Notes: generated by a model from the letters alone, not told the origin. A stretch of 64,000 bases of DNA from Acinetobacter rudis (GCF_031157835.1 NZ_JAVIDR010000002.1:62001-126000), one strand, 5' to 3'; shown: positions 39,563 to 49,870, numbered from the stretch's first letter. Program-made: numbers and translations.

Positions 39563-40123
39563 TTATTCTTCAATCCCATCTGCATGAATAATGGCTTGAG
39601 TATGACTTACAGCACTCAGCATTTGTAATGTTGCTAACAAAGTATGCTGCACTGTGACCGCATCAACAATATGCTCTTCGAATTGAAGCGATTTTGTTGC
39701 GGTTGCATCACTAACCACCACAGTGTCATAACCTAACTCTCGCGCTGCACGTGTTGTTGCATCCACACACATATGTGTCATCATTCCAGTAATCACCAAT
39801 TTAGTAATATCAAACCGTTCGAGTTGTTGTTGCAATTGGGTTTGGAAAAAACTATTCGGGTAATGTTTCACAATAATAATTGGATCATCATCAAGTTGAA
39901 GTTCAGCATGTAACTTCACCCCATGTGTATTTTTCACAAAAAATGGAGCAGCAGCATCTTGATAGATATGTTGTATATAGATAACAGGCTGTTGAATCTG
40001 TCTAAAATATTGTTCTAATAATTGAATATTCTTTAAGGCTATTTCGGGATTGTGTAGCGCCATTTTACCATTAGCAAAATAATCATTTTGTACATCAATA
40101 ACCAATAATGCTGTGTTTGTCAT
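39563..40123 (-). CDS. Isochorismatase-family cysteine hydrolase
   Basis: A 186-residue hydrolase with the catalytic triad regions of the family: Asp in LLVIDVQNDYF, Lys in IIVKHYPNSFF, and Cys in TGMMTHMCVDATTRAA. Members hydrolyse amides or vinyl ethers, such as nicotinamidase or isochorismatase; the substrate here is not evident. It is divergent from an AsnC-type regulator with a 120-bp gap, a layout that suggests the regulator controls it. Confidence 0.88.
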   Translation of the reverse strand: MTNTALLVIDVQNDYFANGKMALHNPEIALKNIQLLEQYFRQIQQPVIYIQHIYQDAAAPFFVKNTHGVKLHAELQLDDDPIIIVKHYPNSFFQTQLQQQLERFDITKLVITGMMTHMCVDATTRAARELGYDTVVVSDATATKSLQFEEHIVDAVTVQHTLLATLQMLSAVSHTQAIIHADGIEE

Positions 40124-40246
40124 TGTGTTATCCTCTTGAAGTTGAATAACTTTAAACTAACAAGGAAAGTTATAATGATGAATAGTTAGATGAAAGCACT
40201 TTTCCAAAAACTCTTTCACACTGAAAAATCATGAAAAAGGAATGCC

Positions 40247-40660
40247 ATGTCTACCTCATTGGACTCAACCGATCTCAAAATTTTAAAACTCTTACAGCAA
40301 GACGCAAAAATGAGTCACAAAGAAATTGGCTTGCAGGTACACCGTACTGGCCAAGCGGTGGGTCAACGAATCAATCGCTTACAAGAACTTGGTTGTATAC
40401 AAAAATACACCATTGAAATTCAGCATCAACACACTCAGTTTGTTCGATTATTAATGCAAAACAATCAATTTCAAAGTTTTGAAAAATTTATCAGTCAACA
40501 AGAGAAATTAACGGCTTGTTATAAAACATCAGGTTCAGCTTGCTATATGATCATCACTCATTTTAATGAAATAGAATTTAAAAATTTTATTGAGCTCTTA
40601 TCACAGTGGGGACATTATTCTGTTGATAGTGTTATTAAAGAAGTTCATCATTCTCCTTAA
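40247..40660 (+). CDS. Lrp/AsnC-family transcriptional regulator (short)
   Basis: A 137-residue protein. The N-terminal winged helix is of AsnC type (LDSTDLKILKLLQQDAKMSHKEIG, then QRINRLQELGCI). A C-terminal half matches a reduced RAM ligand domain. It is somewhat shorter than typical Lrp (about 150-165 residues). The ATG at 40247 has AAAAAGG upstream. Divergence from the isochorismatase-family gene suggests local control, which is inference. Confidence 0.82.
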   Translation: MSTSLDSTDLKILKLLQQDAKMSHKEIGLQVHRTGQAVGQRINRLQELGCIQKYTIEIQHQHTQFVRLLMQNNQFQSFEKFISQQEKLTACYKTSGSACYMIITHFNEIEFKNFIELLSQWGHYSVDSVIKEVHHSP

Positions 40661-40798
40661 ACACCCCCCTATTTTATACATCTACTTTATTTAAATAAAA
40701 AATTTTGATTGTACAGATGTACTTTGGATCTTTTAGGCAATTTGATCTTTCGATTTGCAATTCCATCGCTTTATTAACTCTATAGTTAGATGATTCTA

Positions 40799-41386
40799 TT
40801 ACCGCCCCACAACATAGTGATTCAATAATGTCATTAGGCCATACAACGTACTAAAAAGCCCGATAAACACGGCGGCAATCATGTATAAACGTTGGCGATA
40901 AGAAAGTGCGTCTGTAAGGACAATACTACATTGCGATGTTTTTGCCGTTGATAAGCCAAAGGTCGACTGAATAGCTGTTGTAATTGTTTCTTCAATAGGA
41001 GAAATCAAAGCCCGATCAGACTGCATGAGCTGATAATCTCCAGCAGCTAATTCAGCATAAAAAAGCAGTGTTCGGGCACGAGTGAAACCAGTCTTACTCG
41101 CACGCCCCCATGAATGCTGTAACTTAGGCTCATAACCTGTAGCAAGCGCCACTATTCGGGGCCGTAACATATTTTTAACTAATCGTTGACCAATTGGCCC
41201 CTCATACCAAATCGCAATGGTTTTTGCCTCCAAAAGCGTAAACTGAAGAGATGAACTATCTGCCGTCATTTGTGCAAATATTGGGGCACGAAAAATGCTT
41301 ATAAACAACTTAACCGCATAGATAAAGGCAGATATTCCAACGCATACAGCAATAAATGCAATGCAATTAATGAATACGCCCATCAT
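40799..41386 (-). CDS. Membrane protein of unknown function (195 residues)
   Basis: A 195-residue protein with a transmembrane helix at about residues 4-30 and another near 168-187 (LYMIAAVFIGLFSTLYGLMTLL), leaving a loop of about 135 residues between them. No known domain is recognised. Its ATG directly abuts the epd stop codon on the same strand, so it is probably co-transcribed with epd. A link to PLP synthesis is unproven. Confidence 0.6.
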   Translation of the reverse strand: MMGVFINCIAFIAVCVGISAFIYAVKLFISIFRAPIFAQMTADSSSLQFTLLEAKTIAIWYEGPIGQRLVKNMLRPRIVALATGYEPKLQHSWGRASKTGFTRARTLLFYAELAAGDYQLMQSDRALISPIEETITTAIQSTFGLSTAKTSQCSIVLTDALSYRQRLYMIAAVFIGLFSTLYGLMTLLNHYVVGR

Positions 41387-42442
41387 TTATTTACTGCTTT
41401 TAATTACAACGTTTGAATTAGCACTCATAACCTCACACAAATCTAACAAACGATTTGCATAGCCCCATTCATTGTCATACCAAGCAAATACCTTTGCTTG
41501 CTGTCCAACAATCATCGTTTGAGCTAAATCTACAATCAAAGAAAAGGGTGAGTGATTAAAGTCGCTTGAGACTAAAGGCTCATGAGTCACTTGCATAATT
41601 TCAGCATAATCATGAATTGCGGCCTCTGTAAGAACCGCATTTAAATGTTCAACACTCATTGGTTGTTGAGCAACAAAACTAAGATCAATCGCAGCAACAT
41701 TAATGGTGGGTACACGAATTGAATATCCATCAATTCGATTTTCCATTTTTGGCAATACTTGCTTTAAAGCACCCAATGCAGATGATGTGGTTGGTATAAT
41801 ATTCTGCCCTGAAGCACGAGCACGACGTAAGTCACGATGTGCCTGATCCAACACCGTTTGGTCAGCTGTTACAGCATGAATTTCTGTCATTAATGCGGTT
41901 TCAATGCCATATACGTCATCAATAATTTTAACTAAAGGCACCAAAGCTTGTGTCGTGCAAGAAACACTCGATATAATTTGATCTGTTGCTTTAAGCTCAT
42001 GATGATTCACACCATATACAATAGCTGCATCCACACTATCAAAAGGAGCTGCGCCAATCACAACACGACCCGCTCCTGCATGTAGATGTTGACTAGCAGC
42101 AGCACGCGATCTAAACAGACCACTACACTCCAAAACAATATCTACACCCAATGCCTGCCAAGGCAATTGATTAGGCTGCTCAATTTGTAAAACTTCAACG
42201 CGTGCACTTAATCCAACACTTTCAATGCACAAAAAATTGCGTTCGTCATCTTGTACAATATTTACTGTGCCAGGAAAGCCACCATGAGTACTGTCATAAC
42301 GAAATAAATGCGCTAAAGTTTCCACATCGGCAATATCATTAATAGCAACAATCTCAAATTGAAAATTCTTAGGGTTTTCAAACCACGCACGCAATACGTT
42401 ACGTCCAATTCGACCAAATCCATTGATTGCCACACGTTGCAT
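41387..42442 (-). CDS. epd: Erythrose-4-phosphate dehydrogenase (GAPDH-like)
   Basis: A 351-residue enzyme of the GAPDH superfamily. The NAD motif is INGFGRIGRNVLRA and the catalytic Cys is in SSVSCTTQALVP. The catalytic-domain sequence (DLRRARASGQNIIP, VRVPTINVAAIDLS, LVSSDFNHSP) is much closer to Epd than to glycolytic GapA. Epd oxidises erythrose-4-phosphate for pyridoxal phosphate synthesis. One oddity is that the usual Asn after CTT is Gln. It is divergent from alaS. Confidence 0.8.
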   Translation of the reverse strand: MQRVAINGFGRIGRNVLRAWFENPKNFQFEIVAINDIADVETLAHLFRYDSTHGGFPGTVNIVQDDERNFLCIESVGLSARVEVLQIEQPNQLPWQALGVDIVLECSGLFRSRAAASQHLHAGAGRVVIGAAPFDSVDAAIVYGVNHHELKATDQIISSVSCTTQALVPLVKIIDDVYGIETALMTEIHAVTADQTVLDQAHRDLRRARASGQNIIPTTSSALGALKQVLPKMENRIDGYSIRVPTINVAAIDLSFVAQQPMSVEHLNAVLTEAAIHDYAEIMQVTHEPLVSSDFNHSPFSLIVDLAQTMIVGQQAKVFAWYDNEWGYANRLLDLCEVMSANSNVVIKSSK

Positions 42443-42801
42443 GAGCCTTATCCCGCCTTAACGATTTTCAATTCGCTGCTATGTTATCGGATTTTTCATG
42501 CTTACAGACAATTATGTTGGTCATATTCATGCAATAATTCACAAAGATTCTCTATCCTATCTGGCAAAGTTCAGTACTGTCATTCTGATGCAACTGAGAA
42601 AAGCTTAGAATTGTCAACGAAACAGCTTAAAATCGTTGGTCACACTGGCTTTTTCCGTTATAATTCGTCGTTTTTAACTTATAAGCCGCGTATAGCTTGT
42701 TGTATTACACTTTACTTTCTTTGGAAAAGTACCATTACAAGAAGATATACATTTAGCCAAATTCAAAAATATGGAGTGACTTGGTCGTGAGTACTCGTTC
42801 T
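42443..42801. other. Divergent epd-alaS intergenic region
   Basis: About 360 bp without a supported gene. It contains a strong plus-strand promoter (listed separately) and a leader of about 130 nt before alaS. An ORF of 143 codons crossing it is a random frame running into alaS. Confidence 0.6.
42636..42664 (+). promoter_or_regulatory. Sigma-70 promoter of alaS
   Basis: TTGGTC (42636-42641) and TATAAT (42659-42664) are separated by 17 bp. This is a near-consensus promoter, with transcription predicted to begin near 42671. Confidence 0.8.
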
Positions 42802-45480
42802 ATGACATCAGCAGAAATCCGTGAAGCCTTTTTGCGCTACTTCGAAACACAAGGACATACGCGTGTCGCATCGAGTTCTTTAGTGCCAGCCAACGATCCA
42901 ACATTATTATTCACCAATGCTGGAATGAACCAATTTAAGGATTGTTTCTTAGGATTGGAAAAACGTGATTATGTTCGTGCAACATCTTCTCAAAAATGTG
43001 TACGTGCTGGCGGTAAGCATAATGACCTTGACAATGTAGGCTATACAGCACGCCATCATACTTTTTTCGAGATGTTAGGTAACTTCTCGTTTGGGGACTA
43101 CTTCAAACAAGATGCTATTAAATTTGCATGGGACTTCTTAACTTCTGAACAGTGGCTAGGATTACCTCAAGATAAATTATATGTCACGGTTTATCATACC
43201 GATGACGAAGCTTTTGATATTTGGAATAAAGACATCGGTCTAGATGCTTCTCGCATTATTCGTATTGGTGATAACAAAGGCGAAAAATACGCTTCAGATA
43301 ACTTCTGGGCTATGGGTGATACTGGTCCTTGTGGTCCTTGTTCAGAAATATTCTTTGACCATGGTGAACATATTTGGGGTGGCTTACCTGGTTCTCCAGA
43401 AGAAGATGGTGACCGCTTTATTGAAATCTGGAATAACGTATTCATGCAGTTTAACCGTACTGCAGATGGCGTATTACACCCACTACCAGCACCTTCAGTA
43501 GATACAGGCATGGGGCTGGAGCGTGTTTCAGCAGTATTGCAACATGTTAATTCAAATTATGACATCGATTTATTCCAACATTTGCTTAAAGCAGCTGCAG
43601 AAATCATTGGGGTAGATATTGCAGCGTTACAAGCGCAAGCAAATGAAAAAGGTGAAACTTTTGACTACCCTGCCTCACTAAAAGTAGTTGCCGATCATGC
43701 TCGTTCTTGCTGCTTCCTCATTGCTGATGGTGTAAATCCTTCAAATGAAGGACGTGGCTATGTTCTACGCCGCATCATTCGCCGTGCAGTTCGTCATGGT
43801 AATAAAATGGGTGCCACAGGTACATTCTTCTTCAAAATGCTAAAACCATTGATTGAAGTCATGGGTGCAGCGTACCCTGAGCTTGAACAATTACAAGAAC
43901 GTATCGAAAGCATCTTGGTTCGTGAAGAAGAACTTTTCGCTAAGACATTAGAGCAGGGTCTAAAACTACTTGAAGGCGAATTGGCTCACCTCAAAGGTAA
44001 AGTAATTGCAGGTGAAACTGTATTCAAACTTTATGATACTTACGGTTTCCCAACTGATTTAACCGCTGATATTGCACGTGAACGTGGTTTGGAAATTGAT
44101 GAAGCTGGCTTTGAAAAAGAAATGGCAGCTCAACGCCAACGTGCACGTGATGCTGGCAAGTTTGCTGTTGACTACAATAGTGTTGTGAAGACAGACAGTG
44201 AAACTCAATTTGATGGCTATGACGCAACTCAAGGTCAAGGCCAAATTATTGCCTTATACAAAGATGGTCAAGAAGTTACAGAAGTTCATGAAGGTGATGA
44301 GGCTTTGATTGTCCTCAATCAAACACCTTTCTATGCTGAAAGCGGTGGTCAAGTCGGCGATACTGGTCTCTTTAAAAATGAGAGTGGTATATTTGAAGTA
44401 CAAGACACTAAAAAGTCTGGCTCAGCTTTTGTACACCAAGGTATTGTGACCATGGGCAGTTTAAAAGTCCAACAAACAGTGGATGCAACTGTACAAGCTG
44501 ATCTACGTGATGCGACTGCTCGTAACCACTCAGCAACACATTTACTGCACGCTGCGCTACGCCAAATATTAGGTAGCCATGTACAACAAAAAGGTTCCTT
44601 GGTTGCGAGCGATGTACTCCGCTTTGACTTTGCCAATGATCAACCTGTTGCGTTTGAAACATTACAACAAGTAGAACGCTTAGTGAATGCTGAAATTTTA
44701 GCAAATACTGCGGTCAATACTGAATTATTGGCAATTGATGCAGCAAAAGAAAAAGGCGCAATGATGTTGTTCGGTGAAAAATACGGCAACGAAGTTCGCG
44801 TACTTTCAATGGGTTCAATGGTTGACGAACAAAACTTCTCAATCGAACTTTGTGGTGGTATTCACGTAAAACGTACTGGTGATATCGGTCTATTTAAAAT
44901 TACTTCTGAAAGTGGTGTTGCTGCTGGCGTGCGTCGTATTGAAGCCGTAACAGGTAGTAAAGCACTTGAATTAGTACAAAAATCAGATAGCGATATCCAA
45001 CAGATCAATGGCTTACTTAAAGCTCAAAAAGATCAAACTGTAGAACGTGTTCAAGCTGCTGTAGAGCAAAACTCCCTACTGCAAAAGCAAATTGAACAGC
45101 TCAACCAAAAGTTGGCAAACTTACAAGCAAATGAACTTTTAGGCCAAGTTCAAACTATTGCAGGTCGTTCTACACTCATCACGCATGTAGAAGGTATGGA
45201 TGCAAAAGCATTACGCCACCTACATGATGGTATTAAGTCTAAACTAGACGATGCAGTTATTATTTTGGTTGCAAGCGATACAGACAAAATCAGCATGATC
45301 GCTTCTGTGGCTAAAGTATTTACTGCAAACATTAAAGCAGGCGATATCATTAAACATCTTGCAACCGAGCTCGGAGGTAAAGGTGGTGGTAAACCTGATT
45401 TGGCACAAGGTGGCGCGCCACTTAACGAGAAATTTGATGCAGTAATGGCCAATCTCCCAGCTTGGCTAACACAGCACTAA
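42802..45480 (+). CDS. alaS: Alanyl-tRNA synthetase
   Basis: About 892 residues. Class II catalytic motifs are at the N-terminus ([35 protein letters not shown]). The editing domain has the HxxxH and C...H zinc-type motifs ([22 protein letters not shown]), and the C-terminal C-Ala domain ends in [14 protein letters not shown]. It charges tRNA-Ala and clears mis-acylated Ser and Gly. I chose the ATG at 42802; in-frame GTG (42787) and TTG (42781) starts exist, and GGAG at 42773 could serve either. It is followed by lysC. Confidence 0.97.
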   Translation: MTSAEIREAFLRYFETQGHTRVASSSLVPANDPTLLFTNAGMNQFKDCFLGLEKRDYVRATSSQKCVRAGGKHNDLDNVGYTARHHTFFEMLGNFSFGDYFKQDAIKFAWDFLTSEQWLGLPQDKLYVTVYHTDDEAFDIWNKDIGLDASRIIRIGDNKGEKYASDNFWAMGDTGPCGPCSEIFFDHGEHIWGGLPGSPEEDGDRFIEIWNNVFMQFNRTADGVLHPLPAPSVDTGMGLERVSAVLQHVNSNYDIDLFQHLLKAAAEIIGVDIAALQAQANEKGETFDYPASLKVVADHARSCCFLIADGVNPSNEGRGYVLRRIIRRAVRHGNKMGATGTFFFKMLKPLIEVMGAAYPELEQLQERIESILVREEELFAKTLEQGLKLLEGELAHLKGKVIAGETVFKLYDTYGFPTDLTADIARERGLEIDEAGFEKEMAAQRQRARDAGKFAVDYNSVVKTDSETQFDGYDATQGQGQIIALYKDGQEVTEVHEGDEALIVLNQTPFYAESGGQVGDTGLFKNESGIFEVQDTKKSGSAFVHQGIVTMGSLKVQQTVDATVQADLRDATARNHSATHLLHAALRQILGSHVQQKGSLVASDVLRFDFANDQPVAFETLQQVERLVNAEILANTAVNTELLAIDAAKEKGAMMLFGEKYGNEVRVLSMGSMVDEQNFSIELCGGIHVKRTGDIGLFKITSESGVAAGVRRIEAVTGSKALELVQKSDSDIQQINGLLKAQKDQTVERVQAAVEQNSLLQKQIEQLNQKLANLQANELLGQVQTIAGRSTLITHVEGMDAKALRHLHDGIKSKLDDAVIILVASDTDKISMIASVAKVFTANIKAGDIIKHLATELGGKGGGKPDLAQGGAPLNEKFDAVMANLPAWLTQH

Positions 45481-45499
45481 TTTCACCTTTTGTGTAACT

Positions 45500-45523
45500 G
45501 ATCTTGGTGTGGCCACCAAGATC
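45500..45523 (+). repeat. Perfect inverted repeat between alaS and lysC
   Basis: GATCTTGGTG / CACCAAGATC is a 10-bp perfect stem with a TGGC loop, 19 bp after the alaS stop and 20 bp before lysC. No T-run follows, so it is not a typical intrinsic terminator. Confidence 0.65.
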
Positions 45524-45543
45524 ATGGCTTATATGGAACAACT

Positions 45544-46824
45544 ATGGCTTTAATCGTTCAAAAATATGGCGGTACTTCAATGGGAACACCAGAGCGCATT
45601 TTAAATGTTGCTCGACGTGTTAAGCGCTGGCACGACCACGGTCATCAGGTGGTTGTGGTAGTTTCAGCAATGAGTGGTGAAACCAACCGCTTATTGGCTC
45701 TAGCTAAAGCCATTACCGACACCCCTGACCCACGTGAAATCGATCAAATGGTGTCTACCGGTGAACAAGTGACGATTTCCATGTTGGCGATGGCGCTCAA
45801 TACGATTGGTGTAGAAGCACAATCTTTAACAGGCCGCCAAGCAGGTATCAAAACGGACAATGCGTTCAATAAAGCTCGCATTGAATCAATTGATAACGAA
45901 GTTATGATGCATCACCTCAATGCAGGTCGTGTTATTGTGGTTGCTGGCTTCCAGGGCGTTGATGAAAAAGGCAACACGACAACTTTAGGACGTGGTGGCT
46001 CAGACACAACTGGTGTTGCAATTGCTGCTGCTTTAAAAGCAGATGAGTGCCAAATCTATACAGATGTAGATGGTGTTTATACCACTGACCCTCGTGTTGC
46101 ACCTAAAGCGAAAAAAATTGATCGTATTTCTTTTGAAGAAATGCTTGAAATGGCATCTTTAGGCTCAAAAGTTTTACAAATTCGCGCAGTTGAATTTGCA
46201 GGGAAATATCAAGTACCACTACGTGTACTTTCTAGTTTTGATAATGACACAGATGGTGCTTTTGATGAGACGTTTAAAAATAACGTCGGCACACTCATTA
46301 CTACTGAATCGGAAGACAATATGGAACAGCCAATCATCTCAGGAATTGCATTTAATCGTGACGAAGCCAAACTGACTATTTTAGGTGTTCCAGATGAACC
46401 TGGTATTGCAGCTAAAATCTTGGCTCCTATTGGTGCTGCGAATATCGAAGTTGATATGATCATCCAAAATGTAGAAGAAGATGGTACTACTGACTTTACT
46501 TTTACGGTAAATCGTGTTGATTTAGCCAAAGCAACGAAAATCCTACAAGAAACAGCAAACAATATTGGAGCACGTGAAGTAGCTACACGTAACGACATTG
46601 TGAAGGTGTCAATTGTAGGTGTGGGTATGCGTTCTCATGCAGGTGTTGCAAGTAAAATGTTTACAGCACTAGCAGAAGAAGGTATTAATATCCTTATGAT
46701 TTCAACTTCAGAGATTAAAATCTCTGTAATTATTGACGAAAATTACTTAGAGTTGGCTGTAAGAACTTTACACACAGCTTTTGGTTTAGATCGCGAACAT
46801 GGTGAATCAAGCGCTCGCGCTTAA
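45544..46824 (+). CDS. lysC: Aspartate kinase
   Basis: A 426-residue monofunctional aspartokinase that starts the pathway from aspartate to lysine, threonine and methionine. The kinase motif KYGGTSMG is at the N-terminus, GRGGSDTTGVAIAAAL binds the phosphate, and two ACT domains follow (FTFTVNRVDL, GVASKMFTALAEEGINI) that sense lysine and threonine. Only 63 bp separate it from alaS, but the next gene csrA is 240 bp away. Confidence 0.97.
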   Translation: MALIVQKYGGTSMGTPERILNVARRVKRWHDHGHQVVVVVSAMSGETNRLLALAKAITDTPDPREIDQMVSTGEQVTISMLAMALNTIGVEAQSLTGRQAGIKTDNAFNKARIESIDNEVMMHHLNAGRVIVVAGFQGVDEKGNTTTLGRGGSDTTGVAIAAALKADECQIYTDVDGVYTTDPRVAPKAKKIDRISFEEMLEMASLGSKVLQIRAVEFAGKYQVPLRVLSSFDNDTDGAFDETFKNNVGTLITTESEDNMEQPIISGIAFNRDEAKLTILGVPDEPGIAAKILAPIGAANIEVDMIIQNVEEDGTTDFTFTVNRVDLAKATKILQETANNIGAREVATRNDIVKVSIVGVGMRSHAGVASKMFTALAEEGINILMISTSEIKISVIIDENYLELAVRTLHTAFGLDREHGESSARA

Positions 46825-46873
46825 ATATTAAACAGATAAGCCCTGTTTATCGCTCTAAATCTCAACAAAAAGT

Positions 46874-46905
46874 AGAGCCAGCATAGTTTTTTTTATGGTG
46901 GCTCT
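46874..46905 (+). terminator. Weak hairpin after lysC
   Basis: AGAGCCAGCATA / TATGGTGGCTCT is an imperfect stem with one G-G mismatch around an 8-nt T-rich loop, 50 bp after the lysC stop. It may end the lysC transcript but lacks a terminal T-run. Confidence 0.35.
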
Positions 46906-47064
46906 GATATATTAGAACGCGTAGTTTTGAAAAGTTCCAACAGTCATTGAAAAATCGAGTATTTCGTCACAATAAACTGTTAGAATTTCGTCTGATACCG
47001 AGGTTGTTCTTTTCATTTTAGAAAAAAACTATCGCAGGTTTAGCGCTTAAGCAAGGAGATAAAC

Positions 47065-47319
47065 ATGCTGATTCTGACCCGTCGTGTCGGAGAAACATTA
47101 ATGATTGGGGATCAAGTCAGTGTAACTGTACTTGGTGTGAAGGGTAACCAAGTTCGTATTGGTGTGAATGCACCAAAAGAAGTTTCTGTACACCGTGAAG
47201 AAATCTACCAACGAATTCAACACGAACGTGCAATGCACGAACACCTACAGCACCTTGATCAGGATTATCAACCTTCTTTTGAAGACGATAATTTTTCACA
47301 GAACAATTTCAATCGCTAA
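47065..47319 (+). CDS. csrA: Carbon storage regulator CsrA, C-terminally extended
   Basis: An 84-residue RNA-binding global regulator. The first 60 residues match CsrA ([28 protein letters not shown], with the RNA-contacting Arg of VHREEI present). The tail of about 25 residues is acidic and Asn/Gln-rich ([18 protein letters not shown]). That extension is longer than in enterobacterial CsrA (61 residues) and is a Moraxellaceae trait. A strong ribosome binding site (AAGGAG) precedes the ATG. It is monocistronic, with a strong terminator 22 bp after the stop. Confidence 0.97.
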   Translation: MLILTRRVGETLMIGDQVSVTVLGVKGNQVRIGVNAPKEVSVHREEIYQRIQHERAMHEHLQHLDQDYQPSFEDDNFSQNNFNR

Positions 47320-47340
47320 GAATTTAATGTTCTCCACGAT

Positions 47341-47372
47341 TAAAGCGGCTTTATAGCCGCTTTAAACTTTTT
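47341..47372 (+). terminator. Terminator after csrA
   Basis: A perfect 10-bp stem (TAAAGCGGCT / AGCCGCTTTA) with a TTAT loop is followed by AACTTTTT. It is located between convergent csrA and rnhB and may serve both. Confidence 0.88.
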
Positions 47373-47392
47373 AGTCTGGGGTAATTCAAAAC

Positions 47393-47977
47393 TTACTCAT
47401 CACCCGCAGCCAAGGCTTTACGTACTGGTGCATAACTTCGACGGTGTTCTGCAATTACACCATGTGCTGCAATAGCCTCAAAATGTGCTTTGGTTGGATA
47501 TCCCTTATGTTTTGCAAAACCAAATTCTGGATATTGTTGATCAAGCTCAACCATTTGTTGATCACGTGTGACCTTCGCTAAAATACTTGCAGCACTAATC
47601 TCTGCATGACTTAAATCTCCACCTACAATCGCCTCACACTCAATGGTGATCCCTTTCGGTATTTGATTCCCATCTACAATGACTTTATTGGGCTGAATGG
47701 CTAAACCATCAACTGCACGACGCATTGCTAGAAACGTAGCTTGTAGAATATTGTGCTCATCAATTTCAGTATGCGTTGCTTCAGCAATCGACCAAGCTAA
47801 TGCTTTTTCCTGAATTTCAACAAATAATTTTTCACGTTTTTTTGCTGTTAATTTTTTAGAATCAGTTAAACCATCGATAGGTCGCAATGGATCTAAAATT
47901 ACAGCTGCTGCTACAACTGATCCAACCAAAGGTCCACGACCAGCCTCATCGACCCCAGCAATATAAAGCGGTTTCAT
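47393..47977 (-). CDS. rnhB: Ribonuclease HII
   Basis: A 194-residue enzyme that cleaves RNA in RNA-DNA hybrids and removes misincorporated ribonucleotides. The GRG motif is in [11 protein letters not shown], with catalytic acids at D and E of that motif. [12 protein letters not shown], the DGN motif (VIVDGNQIP) and [13 protein letters not shown] follow. The length is standard. It is convergent with csrA. Confidence 0.97.
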   Translation of the reverse strand: MKPLYIAGVDEAGRGPLVGSVVAAAVILDPLRPIDGLTDSKKLTAKKREKLFVEIQEKALAWSIAEATHTEIDEHNILQATFLAMRRAVDGLAIQPNKVIVDGNQIPKGITIECEAIVGGDLSHAEISAASILAKVTRDQQMVELDQQYPEFGFAKHKGYPTKAHFEAIAAHGVIAEHRRSYAPVRKALAAGDE

Positions 47978-48174
47978 TTTTAATCCATATCTTGTTTCAT
48001 CTTAAGCGGAAAATTTTAACATGAAATCAATAATAGCCATCACGATGTAAATAAGTTTTCATGTTCAGCGTTGCAAAAATAATCCTTACCGTTAAGTTTT
48101 TATACCTTTTTCTGTATCCTAAGCTTGGTTATCATACCAACCAAGCTATGACTAAACACTTGGACTAAACAATA

Positions 48175-48729
48175 ATGCAAAAAAAATCCCAATACTATAC
48201 CCGTACGGCACAGTATCTACACTGGGTTATGGCGATTATTTTTATCGCTGCGTGGCTAATCGGTTTTTACAGTGGTAATTTTCTGAGCTACGATGTAGAT
48301 GGTAGTTTCAAAGGAGAAGTTATCACATTACATAAAAATATTGCTGTACTCATAATATTTTTAGTTGTCATTCGTATTTTCTGGCGTTACACACATCCTG
48401 TACCAGACTTACCTGCAACCATGTCGCCTACAATGAAGACCTTTGCGCATATAGGGCACTTTATGTTGTACCTCATGCTCCTAGCCTTGCCTATTAGTGG
48501 CGCCTTGTTCAGTTGGAGCGCAGGCCATCCTGTACCGATTATTTATTTAACAGAATTCCCTCGCCTACTACAGGAAAACCCAGCTATTGTCGCTATTGTT
48601 CGTCCATTACATATTTATCTGTCATGGTTTGCTGGCTTGTTAGTCGCTGGGCATATTCTCGTTGCGCTCAAACACCACTTTATTGATAAAGACCATGTTT
48701 TACGAAGTATGGTTGGAAGTGATAAATAA
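48175..48729 (+). CDS. Cytochrome b561 family protein
   Basis: A 184-residue membrane protein with four transmembrane helices and histidines placed to bind haem: YLHWVMA in helix 1, VITLHKNIAVLI in helix 2, IGHFMLYLMLL in helix 3, and PLHIYLSWFAGLLVAGHIL in helix 4. It is a di-haem quinol-linked electron carrier or superoxide oxidase (CybB-like). It is a single gene ending at a hairpin terminator. Confidence 0.92.
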   Translation: MQKKSQYYTRTAQYLHWVMAIIFIAAWLIGFYSGNFLSYDVDGSFKGEVITLHKNIAVLIIFLVVIRIFWRYTHPVPDLPATMSPTMKTFAHIGHFMLYLMLLALPISGALFSWSAGHPVPIIYLTEFPRLLQENPAIVAIVRPLHIYLSWFAGLLVAGHILVALKHHFIDKDHVLRSMVGSDK

Positions 48730-48781
48730 TTTTATCTTGCACACCTCAAATGGTGTGGTATCACCAACCATAATTTAAATG

Positions 48782-48808
48782 TTAAATTGGAGACATTCTC
48801 CAATTTAA
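48782..48808. terminator. Hairpin between convergent cytochrome b561 and adenine deaminase genes
   Basis: A perfect 12-bp inverted repeat (TTAAATTGGAGA / TCTCCAATTTAA) has a CAT loop. The U-tract is short, but its position between convergent genes suits a bidirectional terminator. Confidence 0.7.
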
Positions 48809-48871
48809 CTCCCTACTCTCACTTCACATTTATTATGCAAGCTTTGGCGTATTCATCTCATTCTAGAATGA

Positions 48872-49870
48872 TTAAAGCTGCTCAATCTTTGCAATCCAAT
48901 GTTGTTTATCTTCATCGCTAATAAATGAAGCGTTAAATGAATTGATTGCAAGCTGTTTAATCTCATCATTCGACAAATTTAATGCTTCAGTAATAGCAAT
49001 AAAATTGTCATTCATATACCCACCAAAATAAGATGGATCATCTGAATTCACCATAACACACAAACCTTGTTGCAATAAGCGTTGAATATTATGTTGTTTC
49101 ATATCATCCACAACACACAGTTTTAAATTGCTCAAAGGACATACGGTTAGTGGCATGTTCTCACTACGCAAACGATCAAGTAAATCTGGATCTTCTTCAG
49201 AACGCACACCATGGTCAATACGATTAACTTTTAATACATCTAAAGCTTGCCATACGTATTGAGCTGGGCCTTCTTCACCGGCATGTGCCACCAATAAATA
49301 ACCTTGTGCTGATGCTTGTGCAAAGACACGTTCAAACTTTTCAGGAGGATGTCCTAACTCGCTTGAATCTAATCCAACCGCAATAATATCGTCTTTAAAG
49401 GCTTCTGCCTGTGCCAAAGTAGCAAATGCTGCTTCTTCACTTAAATGTCTTAAGAAGCACATAATTAAATGTGAACTAATACCAAACTGAGCCTTAGCAT
49501 CTATACAAGCACGTTTAAAACCATTAAAAAAAGTAGAAAATGCAATACCGCGATCAGTATGAGTCTGAGGATCAAAAAAGATTTCGGTATGTACAACATG
49601 ATCTTCATGACATTTTTTAAAGTAGGCCCAAGCAAGATCATAAAAATCTTGTTCATGAATGAGAACTGCCGCACCCGCATAATAAATATCAAGAAATGAC
49701 TGTAAATTATGAAAATTATAAGCCTGCTTTACTTCCTCAATATTCTTATACGGAATCGTGACTTGATTGCGTTGAGCGATTTCAAACATCAACTCAGGTT
49801 CAAATGTGCCCTCAATATGGACATGTAACTCAGCCTTAGGTATGGCACGGATAAGCTCAAGTTGCTGCAT
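48872..49870 (-). CDS. Adenine deaminase (adenosine deaminase-like family)
   Basis: A 332-residue amidohydrolase. Metal ligands are in ELHVHIEGTFEP and VAHAGEEGPAQYVW, with SDDPSYFGG near the C-terminus. The sequence carries the SSELGHPPEKF segment that, with overall similarity to the Pseudomonas enzyme, points to adenine rather than adenosine as substrate (adenine to hypoxanthine plus ammonia). The NCS2 purine permease 92 bp upstream on the same strand supports a purine-salvage operon. Confidence 0.83.
   Translation of the reverse strand: MQQLELIRAIPKAELHVHIEGTFEPELMFEIAQRNQVTIPYKNIEEVKQAYNFHNLQSFLDIYYAGAAVLIHEQDFYDLAWAYFKKCHEDHVVHTEIFFDPQTHTDRGIAFSTFFNGFKRACIDAKAQFGISSHLIMCFLRHLSEEAAFATLAQAEAFKDDIIAVGLDSSELGHPPEKFERVFAQASAQGYLLVAHAGEEGPAQYVWQALDVLKVNRIDHGVRSEEDPDLLDRLRSENMPLTVCPLSNLKLCVVDDMKQHNIQRLLQQGLCVMVNSDDPSYFGGYMNDNFIAITEALNLSNDEIKQLAINSFNASFISDEDKQHWIAKIEQL

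Noticed and set aside
42359-42790. A 143-codon plus-strand ORF across the epd-alaS gap
   Set aside because: It begins inside epd on the opposite strand, crosses the alaS promoter and has no coherent domain, so it is a chance frame.
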